Shown: in pieces, positions 15,025 through 23,126 of the stretch
Position numbering within the stretch: the stretch's first letter is position 1
Layout: the number at the start of each line of letters is the position of its first letter
Origin: JAUZQZ01 sp964624255
Lineage (GTDB): Bacteria; Pseudomonadota; Zetaproteobacteria; Mariprofundales; Mariprofundaceae
Direction: 5' to 3'
Length of the DNA stretch: 24,466 nt
Assembly: GCA_964624255.1 (NCBI GenBank)
Contig: CAZUWV010000019.1
Location: 1 to 24,466 of the forward strand
Translations under genes and position numbers: made by a program
Notes under the pieces: generated by a model
The model's database searches: none
Seen by the model: the letters and a program-made list of their open reading frames with translations, nothing else
Told to the model about the DNA's origin: nothing

Positions 15025-15028
15025 CTAT
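15004..15028 (-). promoter_or_regulatory. Type 1 IscR operator
   Basis: Read on the minus strand, the site is ATAGTTGACT-AAAAT-AGTCGGGTAT. Every position fits the published E. coli type 1 consensus (ATASYYGACT RWWWY AGTCRRSTAT). It lies about 76 nt upstream of the iscR start and overlaps the -35 element of the best promoter candidate, so holo-IscR should block RNA polymerase when Fe-S supply is adequate. Confidence 0.9.
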
Positions 15029-15214
15029 TATATAGCCACTTAACCAGAATGATTCATGAATAGCGCCTCTCACCCGGCTATGCGCCTTCTAACCCGAAAG
15101 CAACACAATCAGGCGCCTACGATATTGTATTGTTATTCAAAGGTCAGGGTACCCTGCGACAATGGCTATCGCCCAATTGGTAACAATTGCCCAGCTAACC
15201 TCCCGCCATCCAAA
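15029..15214. other. Intergenic region between cysE 3' end and the IscR operator
   Basis: No gene is supported on either strand. Short plus-strand open frames are the antisense of cysE or random. No clear rho-independent terminator for cysE is visible, so some read-through into iscR is possible. Confidence 0.4.
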
Positions 15215-15967
15215 TCAAATACCGCCACCGCCAAGAAAACGATCCAGATCCGAATGTTCTTTTTCCATGTCCTTTTCGATATCCGTCATGCCCCCCTCCC
15301 TTTTCCCAGCATCGGGATGGATCTCGTCGATACGCCCATTCACGTCATCAAGCAGTTTTAATACATGTCGAAGTGCCTCGGCCACCGGGTTCGGCATAAG
15401 ATGATGGTCCAGATTTATTTTTCCGCCCTCAATGATGGTTTCGGTTTTTCCGACGATCATACCGGGGATACCGATGACCGTGGAATGCGCGGGCACATCC
15501 TGTAGCACCACTGAATTAGCCCCGATCCGAGCCTGTTCACCCATGGTAATAGCACCCAGGATCTTGGCACCCGCGCCAATAATAACACCATCCCCGAGCG
15601 TAGGATGGCGCTTTTTCTTCTCCCATGTCGTACCGCCCAGTGTAACGCCATGATACAATGTTACATCATTGCCAATTTCCGTCGTCTCACCGATGACCAC
15701 ACCCATGCCATGGTCAATAAAAAACCGACGCCCGATGATGGCCCCTGGATGAATCTCAATACCAGTCAACCAGCGAGCAAGATGTGAGACGAGCCTGCCC
15801 GGAAATTTCAGCTGATGCACCCATAGCCAATGGGCCACGCGAAACATCCAGATTGCATGTAAACCCGGGTACGTTGCGATAACCTCCAGCGTTGAACGCG
15901 CGGCAGGGTCGCGGTCAAACGCGGTGGCGATGTCCTCTTTCATATTATTCCACAATTTTATAGCCAT
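15215..15967 (-). CDS. cysE: Serine O-acetyltransferase (CysE/EpsC type)
   Basis: About 250 residues from ATG 15967; GTG 15979 and ATG 15943 are other possible starts, and the last gives the common MxEDI...RDPAARS beginning. It acetylates serine with acetyl-CoA, the committing step of cysteine synthesis. The N-terminal helical part contains RDPAARSTLEVIATYPGLHA. The left-handed beta-helix of hexapeptide repeats begins at IEIHPGAIIGRRFFIDHG and includes VVIGETTEIGNDVTLYHGVT, HPTLGDGVIIGAGAKILG and IGANSVVLQDVP. The tail is acidic/basic and ends in a Gly run. It lies upstream of iscR on the same strand, as in many proteobacteria, but the iscR operon has its own promoter. The M16 peptidase gene ends about 27 nt upstream. 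Confidence 0.93.
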   Translation of the reverse strand: MAIKLWNNMKEDIATAFDRDPAARSTLEVIATYPGLHAIWMFRVAHWLWVHQLKFPGRLVSHLARWLTGIEIHPGAIIGRRFFIDHGMGVVIGETTEIGNDVTLYHGVTLGGTTWEKKKRHPTLGDGVIIGAGAKILGAITMGEQARIGANSVVLQDVPAHSTVIGIPGMIVGKTETIIEGGKINLDHHLMPNPVAEALRHVLKLLDDVNGRIDEIHPDAGKREGGMTDIEKDMEKEHSDLDRFLGGGGI

Positions 15968-15994
15968 TGGTAGCGGCACTGTAGCTACGCAGAC

Positions 15995-17248
15995 CTAGGC
16001 CTGCAAATCCTCCGGTAGCAACCGCAGAACGTCATCGGGACCGCTAAAGCTCCACAGGGCTGGCGCGCAAAGACAAGCGTTTGCCCATGAACAAAGCTCT
16101 TCGAGTCCAATTTGTTGCACGCGCTCCATCCATTCGTCCTGTGACCGCACCCTCTTCTCATCAAAACGCGTCCCCAGATGCATCATATTGGCATCCGTGG
16201 AATCCATACTCATGCGTATTGAAACCTCCAGTTGCCGCTTGGCCCGCGCCAACACGGACGGACTCAGCACATCGCAGAATGCACTCACCACATCCCGGAT
16301 AACCCTGGTGCAGTCGATCAGTCGGTTAGGGTCGGTGCTGGCACTAATGGTCCACATCCCCGTATCGCTCAGGCTGGCAAGGTGAGAACCAATACCATAA
16401 GCCAAACCGCGCTCCTCGCGCACTTCGCGAAACAATTGTGAACTCATCCCCCCACCCAACATCTGGTTGGCCAGCCATGCGACAGGGCGCTCTGCCGATG
16501 CCGATGCAATACCAGGGAATGTGCACACGATGTATGCCTGCTCATCATCACGCACCAACTTTTGCACGCCCATCCCCATGCGCGGTGCCTCGCGGTTTAC
16601 GGATACACTGGCCTGCGGCCAGCTCCAGGTACCCAAATGTTCCAATAACGATTCATGGTCCACGCAGCCTGCGGCGACAATCAGCATACGCGGAGGCCTG
16701 TACCGACTCTCCAGAAAAGTGGCGAGTTCATCTCCACTGATATTGGAAAGCGTCGCACGGGTACCCAGAACGGGACGACCCATAGCCTGACCAGGGAACA
16801 ATGCCTCAACGTGATGGTCGAATACCCACTCTTCCGGCACATCCTCCGTCATCGCCATTTCGGAGAAAATAACTCCGCGTTCACGCTGCCACTCATCTTC
16901 TGGCAACGTTGGCGTCAGCACCATGGAACACAGAATAGATACCGCCTTTCGCCAATCCTCACGTAATACCCGTATGTGGAAACAGGTGCGTTCGCGGGAA
17001 GTGAACGCATTGGCTGTACCGCCCAATTCATCCAGTAGCTCACTTAATTCGCGCACATCATGCTCGCGCGTACCCTTGAACAGCATATGCTCCAACGCAT
17101 GGGCGATGCCCGCCTGCTCTTCACACTCATCACGGCTGCCAACATCCAGGAAAATACCGATGGACACCGTCTGCGCTTCAGGCATGGCATGGGTCATCAA
17201 CAAGGGGCCACCCTGAATCTGCGTTTCACAAATCGGGGATGCGAGCAT
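15995..17248 (-). CDS. M16-family zinc metallopeptidase (processing-peptidase-like)
   Basis: A 417-residue protein of the size of bacterial M16B peptidases. The inverted zinc motif HALEHMLFKGT gives His50, Glu53 and His54. The third ligand is Glu130 in RERGVIFSEM, 76 residues later, as the family requires, so this is a catalytically complete beta-type subunit. The C-terminal half has the LGGGMSSQLFREVREERGLAYGI block that contacts substrate. There is no signal peptide, so it is probably cytoplasmic; the substrate is unknown. A GGAGGG ribosome binding site is placed six bases before ATG 17248. It lies between pnp (with its own terminator upstream) and cysE, 27 nt before the latter. Confidence 0.93.
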   Translation of the reverse strand: MLASPICETQIQGGPLLMTHAMPEAQTVSIGIFLDVGSRDECEEQAGIAHALEHMLFKGTREHDVRELSELLDELGGTANAFTSRERTCFHIRVLREDWRKAVSILCSMVLTPTLPEDEWQRERGVIFSEMAMTEDVPEEWVFDHHVEALFPGQAMGRPVLGTRATLSNISGDELATFLESRYRPPRMLIVAAGCVDHESLLEHLGTWSWPQASVSVNREAPRMGMGVQKLVRDDEQAYIVCTFPGIASASAERPVAWLANQMLGGGMSSQLFREVREERGLAYGIGSHLASLSDTGMWTISASTDPNRLIDCTRVIRDVVSAFCDVLSPSVLARAKRQLEVSIRMSMDSTDANMMHLGTRFDEKRVRSQDEWMERVQQIGLEELCSWANACLCAPALWSFSGPDDVLRLLPEDLQA

Positions 17249-17289
17249 CTATACCCTCCCAGACCAAAAAGGAAATACAGGAAAGCATC

Positions 17290-17364
17290 TCATTGGAGAA
17301 TACGCAAAGGAGAAACGGCGTACTCACACGCCTGGATATATGTCCGGTCACGAATTTCACTCAT
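17290..17364 (-). CDS. Possible 24-residue leader peptide upstream of the M16 peptidase gene
   Basis: An ATG at 17362-17364 with AAAGGAAA eight to nine bases upstream opens a 24-codon frame (MSEIRDRTYIQACEYAVSPL...) ending TGA at 17290-17292, 41 nt before the peptidase start. It lies after the pnp terminator. I do not recognise the peptide; it may be random. The only support is the ribosome binding site and the position. Confidence 0.2.
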   Translation of the reverse strand: MSEIRDRTYIQACEYAVSPLRILQ

Positions 17365-17416
17365 GTTAAATTTCCTTTGCATACTTTGCGGCAAATATTT
17401 CTTGCTGTTATGCTCA

Positions 17417-17443
17417 TAAAAAAAGAGGCGGAAAATCCGCCTC
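17417..17443 (-). terminator. Rho-independent terminator after pnp
   Basis: On the minus strand, GAGGCGG-ATTT-TCCGCCTC forms a perfect 7-8 bp GC-rich stem (17425-17443), followed directly by a run of seven T. It starts about 25 nt after the pnp stop and ends the rpsO-pnp transcript. Confidence 0.93.
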
Positions 17444-17467
17444 CTTCTCTGTCCCGTTCCGGGCAAA

Positions 17468-19579
17468 TCAGGCTTCCTCAGCAGCACCCTCTTCCAGCAA
17501 TACCTTCATAGACAGACGAATGCGACCATTGCGATCGACATCCAGCACCTTGACGCGTACTTCCTGACCTTCCTCTAGTTCATCGGATACTTTTTCAACA
17601 CGATGATTGGCAATCTGTGAGATGTGAACCAGACCATCCGTACCACCAACAACGCGCACGAATGCACCGAAATCCATCAGCTTGACCACCTTGCCGGTAT
17701 AAATCGTACCGACTTCCACCTCGGCTACGATATCCTCAATCATCTTCTTCGCCGCATTGCCCGCATCGCCGGTCACCGCAAATATCTTGATCGTGCCATC
17801 GTCCTCGATATCCACCTTGGCGCCGGTCTCCTCGACAATACCACGAATCACCTTACCGCCCGCACCGATAACTTCGCGAATCTTGTCCACCTTGATCTTC
17901 ATGATGAACATACGGGGAGCATGTTCAGCAATGCTGGCACGCGGTTTTTCGATGCATTTGGCCATTTCATCCAGGATATGCATACGACCTGCATGCGCCT
18001 GCGTCAACGCTTCCTTCATGATCTCGCGGGTGAGTCCGCCAATCTTGATATCCAGTTGCAGCGTGGTCACGCCATCACGGGTACCCGCCACCTTGAAATC
18101 CATATCACCCAGATGATCCTCATCACCCAAGATGTCGGTCAGTACGGCATGCCCATCTTTTTCCAAGATCAGACCCATAGCCACGCCAGCTACGGCCGCT
18201 TTCACCGGCACGCCGGCATCCATCAGCGCCAACGATGTGCCACAAACCGAAGCCATGGAAGATGAACCGTTGGATTCGGTAATTTCTGATACCGAACGAA
18301 TGGCATAACCAAAATCGTCCGAACTTGGAATCACGGCTTCAATCCCCCGCCGCGCCAGCCGTCCATGTCCGATCTCGCGGCGCCCTGGAGGACCCATACG
18401 GCGCGCTTCGCCGACGGAGTACGGAGGAAAGTTGTAGTGCAACATGAAACGCTGTTTGGTTACGCCCTCCAGCGATTCAGTCAACTGCATGTCAGAGTCG
18501 GTACCCAGTGTGATGGTCACCATGGCCTGCGTCTCGCCGCGGGTGAACAAAGCGGAACCGTGTGTGCGCGGCAGCACGCCGATCTGGCAGTCGATAGCGC
18601 GCACCTGATCGGTCGCGCGCCCGTCGATGCGTGGATTGCCGGCAATAATGGAGCGGCGAACCACGTCCTTCTCCAGACTCTTCACGGCAGAACTCACATC
18701 ATTGGCGGAGAACGAACCCGGCTCTTCCTCCGAACCGGCCAGTTTTTCCTGTGCAGCGGTACGGATTCCTTCCACCTTCGCCGAACGCTTTGATTTATCG
18801 ATAATCGAATAGGCCTCGCGCACATCGGCTTCAAACGCTGTGTTAACTGCCTCCTGCACGTCGTCGCTGCCCGCCAGGTCAACGACCAATTTCTCTTTAC
18901 CAGCAACAGCGACCAATGCGTCGATAGCGTCCAAAACCGGCTGATAGCCTTCCTGACCAAAGGCGATTGCATCAATCATCTGATCCTCAGACAGCTCTTT
19001 GGCTTCGGATTCAATCATCAACACCGCATCGCGTGTGCCAGCTACGATCAAATCCAGCTCGGATGTTTCCATCTGCGCATAGGTCGGGTTCAATACGAAC
19101 TCGCCATCAATCAGACCCACGCGGGAAGCAGCGATTGGCCCGTTAAATGGCACATCGGATATCGCCAGCGCCGCAGATGCACCATTGAGCGCAACGATAT
19201 CCGGATTGTTGTCTTCGTCAGCGGAGATGACCATGGCGACCACCTGTGTCTCATGAAAATAACCCTTCGGAAATAGCGGACGGAGTGGGCGGTCAATCAG
19301 ACGGGAAGTCAGGGTTTCCTTCTCACTTGGACGCCCTTCGCGCTTGAAGAACCCTCCCAGAAAACGCCCCGCCGCATAGGTTTTTTCCTGATAATGGACG
19401 GTGAGCGGCATGAAGTCTACGCCTTGCAAAGGCTGCTTGGCCGCGGTAGCCGCGACCAACAGCACCACATCACCGTATTGAATGGTAACGGCGCCACCAG
19501 CCTGACGGGCAATACGTCCGGTTTCCATGGAAAGTTCACGGCCAGCGACCGTGGCTTTACTGTTCTTGATATCAAACAT
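17468..19579 (-). CDS. pnp: Polynucleotide phosphorylase
   Basis: A 703-residue 3'-5' exoribonuclease that phosphorolyses RNA and takes part in the degradosome; full length. Two RNase PH domains are present. The first holds FLGGFFKREGRPSEKE and LIDRPLRPLFPKGY. The catalytic second holds RTHGSALFTRGETQA and TDILGDEDHLGDMDFKVAGT with the active-site aspartates. A KH domain (IKVDKIREVIGAGGKVIRGI) and an S1 domain (GTIYTGKVVKLMDFGAFVRV, GTDGLVHISQI) complete it. It follows rpsO with a strong hairpin between them, the known site of RNase III processing and pnp self-control in E. coli. Confidence 0.98.
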   Translation of the reverse strand: MFDIKNSKATVAGRELSMETGRIARQAGGAVTIQYGDVVLLVAATAAKQPLQGVDFMPLTVHYQEKTYAAGRFLGGFFKREGRPSEKETLTSRLIDRPLRPLFPKGYFHETQVVAMVISADEDNNPDIVALNGASAALAISDVPFNGPIAASRVGLIDGEFVLNPTYAQMETSELDLIVAGTRDAVLMIESEAKELSEDQMIDAIAFGQEGYQPVLDAIDALVAVAGKEKLVVDLAGSDDVQEAVNTAFEADVREAYSIIDKSKRSAKVEGIRTAAQEKLAGSEEEPGSFSANDVSSAVKSLEKDVVRRSIIAGNPRIDGRATDQVRAIDCQIGVLPRTHGSALFTRGETQAMVTITLGTDSDMQLTESLEGVTKQRFMLHYNFPPYSVGEARRMGPPGRREIGHGRLARRGIEAVIPSSDDFGYAIRSVSEITESNGSSSMASVCGTSLALMDAGVPVKAAVAGVAMGLILEKDGHAVLTDILGDEDHLGDMDFKVAGTRDGVTTLQLDIKIGGLTREIMKEALTQAHAGRMHILDEMAKCIEKPRASIAEHAPRMFIMKIKVDKIREVIGAGGKVIRGIVEETGAKVDIEDDGTIKIFAVTGDAGNAAKKMIEDIVAEVEVGTIYTGKVVKLMDFGAFVRVVGGTDGLVHISQIANHRVEKVSDELEEGQEVRVKVLDVDRNGRIRLSMKVLLEEGAAEEA

Positions 19580-19646
19580 TGGTTTTCCTTTGTGGAATCA
19601 TACGGGCTGAAAACCCGGAACAGAAATCATATGAGTAAATAAAGAG

Positions 19647-19686
19647 GGACGAGGGAGGGGGCATTCACCTTTCCCCTCCCTCGTCC
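19647..19686 (-). terminator. Hairpin between rpsO and pnp (attenuating terminator / processing site)
   Basis: A perfect 14-bp stem, GGACGAGGGAGGGG (minus-strand order) with its complement, encloses a 12-base loop. It is followed by CTCTTTATTTA, an imperfect U tract, so read-through to pnp is expected. In E. coli the rpsO-pnp gap holds a terminator and an RNase III site; a similar role is inferred. Confidence 0.8.
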
Positions 19687-19695
19687 GATAAATAA

Positions 19696-19965
19696 TTAAC
19701 GGCGCAAGCCAAGACTATCGATGAGAGTGCGATAACGATTAAAATTCCTGGTTTTCAGGTAGTTCAACATATTGCGTCTGGTACCAACCATCTTCAGCAA
19801 GCCCCTGCGGGAATGATGATCCTTGTGATGCGTCTTGAAGTGTTCGCCCAGCCCATTGATGCGAGCGGTTAGAAGCGCAACCTGAACCTCGGGGGAACCC
19901 GTATCACCCTCGTGCGTGGCGAATTTACTGATAATTTCGTTTTTCTGTTCTAAATCCAGCGACAT
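19696..19965 (-). CDS. rpsO: 30S ribosomal protein S15
   Basis: An 89-residue protein of standard length that binds 16S rRNA early in small-subunit assembly. MSLDLEQKNEIISKFATHEG, DTGSPEVQVALLTARINGL, HFKTHHKDHHSRRGLLKMVG and RRNMLNYLKTRNFNRY cover the family from end to end. The frame extends 18 codons further upstream, but S15 starts at MSLD, so ATG 19965 is used. It is followed by pnp as usual. truB/rbfA, normally upstream, are missing; instead an inverted-repeat element lies about 90 nt away. Confidence 0.98.
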   Translation of the reverse strand: MSLDLEQKNEIISKFATHEGDTGSPEVQVALLTARINGLGEHFKTHHKDHHSRRGLLKMVGTRRNMLNYLKTRNFNRYRTLIDSLGLRR

Positions 19966-19998
19966 GAATCCAGCTTTCCTTTTTAATTTTTTTCCTTT

Positions 19999-20027
19999 TA
20001 TATAGGGACGGCGAACCATAGCGCCAA
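19999..20027 (-). promoter_or_regulatory. Candidate rpsO promoter
   Basis: On the minus strand, TTGGCG (20022-20027) and TATATA (19999-20004) are 17 bases apart, each 4 of 6 to consensus. An overlapping alternative (TTGCAA, 17 bases, TATGGT) lies slightly upstream. With truB absent, rpsO needs its own promoter in this gap. Confidence 0.4.
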
Positions 20028-20056
20028 GGGATCAGCCTTGCAATACCTGTACCCTT

Positions 20057-20217
20057 GAGCCTCTTGCGAAACTTGTGAGCAGCGATCGGCTTCCCCACTT
20101 TGGCCCATTTCCGCGCCGGAATTTCGCTCCATGGAACCACCATCCATCTCATTCCATCCCGACAATGGACTCAAGGTGGGATTGCCGCTCATCCATCCAG
20201 AGTTTTGCAATTAGTTC
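20057..20217. mobile_element. ~161-bp MITE-like inverted-repeat element (copy C)
   Basis: It begins GAGCCTCTTGCGAAACTTG and ends AGAGTTTTGCAATTAGTTCC; the outer seven bases of the right end have decayed. It is the reverse complement of the element at 6834-6994, with roughly 15 differences over ~150 bases. It separates rpsO (minus) from the CPA antiporter gene (plus). Short open frames inside (for example on the minus strand, NSGWMSGNPTLSPLSGWNE) also appear in the other long copy and reflect shared DNA, not a gene. Confidence 0.8.
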
Positions 20218-20283
20218 CTTCATTACCCAACAAGTGCCTCCCCGCCCTTGCTGGGCCTGATATACACAGGCAGGCTGCCATGA

Positions 20284-22152
20284 ATGACCGGAGCCGTTCA
20301 ACCCACGGAAGTTTTCGTGCTGACCGTACTCGTGGCTGTCAGTGCGCAGATCATATCTATCCACATACGCCTGCCCGCCATTGTACTGTGGCTGATCGCG
20401 GGTATGTTACTGGGTCCGTTCGGACTACATCTGCTGCATGTAGAGATCGTCAGGCCGGCCATGCATACCCTGATTGAGCTTGGCCTTGCCGTTATCCTGT
20501 TTGAAGGCGGATTAAACCTGAACTTGCGCGCTTTGAGGCAACAGGGGTGGGTTGTAGGAAGGTTGCTTGTTTTCGGCCCTCTTTTAACCATGCTGGTGGG
20601 CGGCGGGCTATTGCACACCTTCATCGGCATAAACTGGGAAATGTCATTATTATTTGGCGCGCTGGTGTCGGTGGGCGGTCCTACCGTCATCATTCCTATT
20701 GTCCGCCAGACACGCATGGACCGGGAACTGCGTCATATCCTGACTGGTGAAGCCATGTTGATTGATATCGTTGGTGCCATACTCGCAATCGTGATGCTAC
20801 AAGTGGTGCTAGTGACCGGATTTGCATTCGACATTATCGCCATCAATCTGATAACAACATTTCTGGTCGGCGCCATCATCGGCTGGACAGGAAGTTTACT
20901 GCTCAGCAAGGTTCTTTATTCATGGATAAAAGACGCTGAATTGCGTTCTATCACGACCCTGGCCGCTGTGTGGGGTATGTTTTTACTGGCGAATCATTTA
21001 AGCGCCCAGGCAGGACTGCTGGCCGTACTGGTCGCGGGAGCGGTTCTCCAACGCGAGAACCTCCCCGACATGCAACGCTTGCGCCACTTTAAGGGTAGCC
21101 TTTCGATGCTGCTGGTATCCACCCTGTTCGTATTGCTGGCGGCGGATCTCAACCTTGCCGTACTCGCGGGCGATGTGGGTACGGGCTTGCTGATTTTCCT
21201 GTCTCTTGCCTGTATTGCGCGACCCATCGCAGTCTTCTTTTCTACATTGGGCTCGAAATTAACGGTGCCACAAAGGAGATATCTGGCCTGCATGGCGCCG
21301 CGCGGCATGGTCGCGGCAGCCATTACCGCCCTCTTTAGTCTGATTCTGAAAGATAAAGGCGTGCCGGGGGGCGAGCTGCTGGAATCGCTTGTTTTTACCA
21401 TTATCATCCTCTCCGTACTGACCTACGGAATACTGGCCACGCCGTTAAGCCGCTGGCTGAAGGTGGAGGGGTCCGGGGAGTGCTCCGTATTGATTGTTGG
21501 CGGTGGTCAAATCGGTGCGGAGTTGGGGCGGGCTCTGGGCGAAGACCGGGAGATACGCTTTCTCGACATGAATGCCGAAGTGGTCAATACGCTACAACGC
21601 TCAGGCTATATGGCCGTGCGCGGCAACGCTCTGGACCCACTGTATATGGAAATTGCACACGCTGAAGAGGTCGGCGCAATCGCGGTCATGACCAGCTCCT
21701 CCGACCACAATATGTTGATTGCGCAGCTGGCACGGGATGAGTTCCACGTCCAGGACATCTATGTCGCCCTTCAGGAAGGCGATGAAATCAAGCATGCGCG
21801 CATGATCCATCAGTTGCAGGCCAGACGCCTGTTCGCCAAACCCTATAATTTCACCTACTGGAACGACCAGGCCTACCGCAAGCGATTGGTTTATGAACTC
21901 CGGTGTGTGGAGGAAGGTTCCGACCTGATGGGTCAGCGCATGGCAGACGTGCGTATTCCACACGGTATTCAGCCGATGGCCATCATCCGCGAGGGAAAAT
22001 CATGGCTTCCTTACGATGGCTTCCGCTTCCAGGCAGGCGATGAAATAAAGATGCTGATACGCCCGGAACGTATGCAGGAGGGGCAGCCGTTCATCCTGCC
22101 CCGGCGGGCAAGTGTAGTGCGGGTACGGTACGGCAAACCGCCTGAGGTATAA
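20284..22152 (+). CDS. Cation:proton antiporter with C-terminal TrkA module
   Basis: A 622-residue fusion. Residues about 1-395 form the Na/H-exchanger membrane domain with a dozen hydrophobic segments and motifs such as LGLAVILFEGGLNL, GGPTVIIPIVRQTR, GEAMLIDIVGAILAIVML and MAPRGMVAAAI. The EGGLNL and ARGM-type motifs are closer to CPA1 (NhaP-like) than to KefC. From about 400, CSVLIVGGGQIGAELGRAL gives a TrkA-N Rossmann domain (Gly406-x-Gly408-xx-Gly411). A TrkA-C region (SDLMGQRMADVRIPHGIQ, GDEIKMLIRPE) ends the protein. NAD(H) or other nucleotide binding should gate K+ or Na+ efflux. A 66-nt gap separates it from the repeat element upstream; gluQ starts 1 nt after its stop. Confidence 0.9.
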   Translation: MTGAVQPTEVFVLTVLVAVSAQIISIHIRLPAIVLWLIAGMLLGPFGLHLLHVEIVRPAMHTLIELGLAVILFEGGLNLNLRALRQQGWVVGRLLVFGPLLTMLVGGGLLHTFIGINWEMSLLFGALVSVGGPTVIIPIVRQTRMDRELRHILTGEAMLIDIVGAILAIVMLQVVLVTGFAFDIIAINLITTFLVGAIIGWTGSLLLSKVLYSWIKDAELRSITTLAAVWGMFLLANHLSAQAGLLAVLVAGAVLQRENLPDMQRLRHFKGSLSMLLVSTLFVLLAADLNLAVLAGDVGTGLLIFLSLACIARPIAVFFSTLGSKLTVPQRRYLACMAPRGMVAAAITALFSLILKDKGVPGGELLESLVFTIIILSVLTYGILATPLSRWLKVEGSGECSVLIVGGGQIGAELGRALGEDREIRFLDMNAEVVNTLQRSGYMAVRGNALDPLYMEIAHAEEVGAIAVMTSSSDHNMLIAQLARDEFHVQDIYVALQEGDEIKHARMIHQLQARRLFAKPYNFTYWNDQAYRKRLVYELRCVEEGSDLMGQRMADVRIPHGIQPMAIIREGKSWLPYDGFRFQAGDEIKMLIRPERMQEGQPFILPRRASVVRVRYGKPPEV

Positions 22153-22153
22153 T

Positions 22154-23071
22154 ATGACGACGCGCATCACCCGCTTTGCACCCAGCCCTACGGGGCTATT
22201 GCATGTGGGTAACGCATTCTCTGCCCTGATATGTCAGCAATGGGCCGAACAGCAGCATGCCAAACTTCTGTTGCGTATCGAAGACATTGATTTTAATCGC
22301 TGCCGGAAGGCGTACACGGACGCTATCATTGAGGATATGCGATGGTTGGGAATCCACTGGCATGGGGACATACGCCGCCAAAGCGAACACCTGCCAGTCT
22401 ACCGGAACGCGTTGAAGCGTTTACGCGAAATGGGAGTCATTTATCCCTGCTTCTGCACCCGCCGCCAAATTCAGGAGGAGATCGGCCGCATGAGCGCCGC
22501 ACCGCATGCGGAAGAGACCACAGCCCCCTACCCCGGATCCTGTCGGAGGCTCACGGTGGAGCAGCGACGGAAGCGTATGTCCCGGCAGAGCTACGCATGG
22601 CGTCTTGATGTGGCTACGGCACTTGAATATGTAGATCATAACCCCTCATGGAAGGATGGCGATGGGTGCCGTCATACCGCAGAATCGGTCATACATGGCG
22701 GTGATCCGGTGGTTGGACGCAAAGACATCGGTATCAGCTATCATCTCGCCGTCGTGGTGGATGACGCAGTACAGGGGGTTACCCATGTCATCCGTGGGGA
22801 AGATCTGCGCCCGTTTGCCGCGCTCCACTCCCTGTTGCAGGACTTGTTCAACTTTCCAGGCCCGCATTATATCCATCATCCAATTTTATGCGATGCAAAC
22901 GGCAATCGTTTAGCCAAACGGTATGGCCCACCCAGTTTGCGAGCATTGCGGCATAGTGGAATAACGCGGGACGCGCTGCGTGATGTGTTGTTACATTCTC
23001 CGGATATTGTCCAGCAAGGCCGATTCAATCTCAACCCCATGCATGGAAAGAACGATAGCCTATCTCTTTAA
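22154..23071 (+). CDS. gluQ: Glutamyl-Q tRNA(Asp) synthetase
   Basis: A 305-residue paralogue of the catalytic half of glutamyl-tRNA synthetase. It activates glutamate and attaches it to queuosine at position 34 of tRNA-Asp. TRFAPSPTGLLHVGNAFSAL carries HVGN, the HIGH motif. The zinc site is CFC plus Y and C in AAPYPGSC (Cys99, Cys101, Tyr126, Cys130), as in E. coli YadB. The second motif is degenerate (NRLAKRYGPPSLRAL), also usual for GluQ. There is no anticodon-binding domain, which together with the length excludes GltX. It is coupled to the antiporter gene (1 nt gap), and queF of the same pathway lies 14 kb away. Confidence 0.95.
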   Translation: MTTRITRFAPSPTGLLHVGNAFSALICQQWAEQQHAKLLLRIEDIDFNRCRKAYTDAIIEDMRWLGIHWHGDIRRQSEHLPVYRNALKRLREMGVIYPCFCTRRQIQEEIGRMSAAPHAEETTAPYPGSCRRLTVEQRRKRMSRQSYAWRLDVATALEYVDHNPSWKDGDGCRHTAESVIHGGDPVVGRKDIGISYHLAVVVDDAVQGVTHVIRGEDLRPFAALHSLLQDLFNFPGPHYIHHPILCDANGNRLAKRYGPPSLRALRHSGITRDALRDVLLHSPDIVQQGRFNLNPMHGKNDSLSL

Positions 23072-23097
23072 CCTGTGTTCTCAAGTACTGAATATTA

Positions 23098-23126
23098 TTG
23101 CTGGAAATTATAAATTGTAATATTAC
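23098..23126 (+). promoter_or_regulatory. Candidate arsR promoter with palindromic operator
   Basis: TTGCTG (23098-23103), a 17-base spacer and TATTAC (23121-23126) form a weak promoter. A perfect 10-base palindrome GTAATATTAC (23117-23126) overlaps the -10 and could be the operator of the ArsR protein encoded next. If this is the promoter, translation would start at the internal ATG 23151 rather than 23127. Confidence 0.35.

Noticed and set aside
15995..17248. PqqF-like coenzyme PQQ maturation protease
   Set aside because: The size and zinc motif fit a general M16B peptidase next to pnp; no pqq genes are nearby.
17624..18265. 213-codon plus-strand open frame
   Set aside because: It is the exact antisense of pnp, which matches its family from end to end; the peptide is rich in His/Arg/Thr with no family features.
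22154..23071. Glutamyl-tRNA synthetase GltX
   Set aside because: It is too short, lacks the anticodon-binding domain and has the GluQ zinc site and degenerate second motif.
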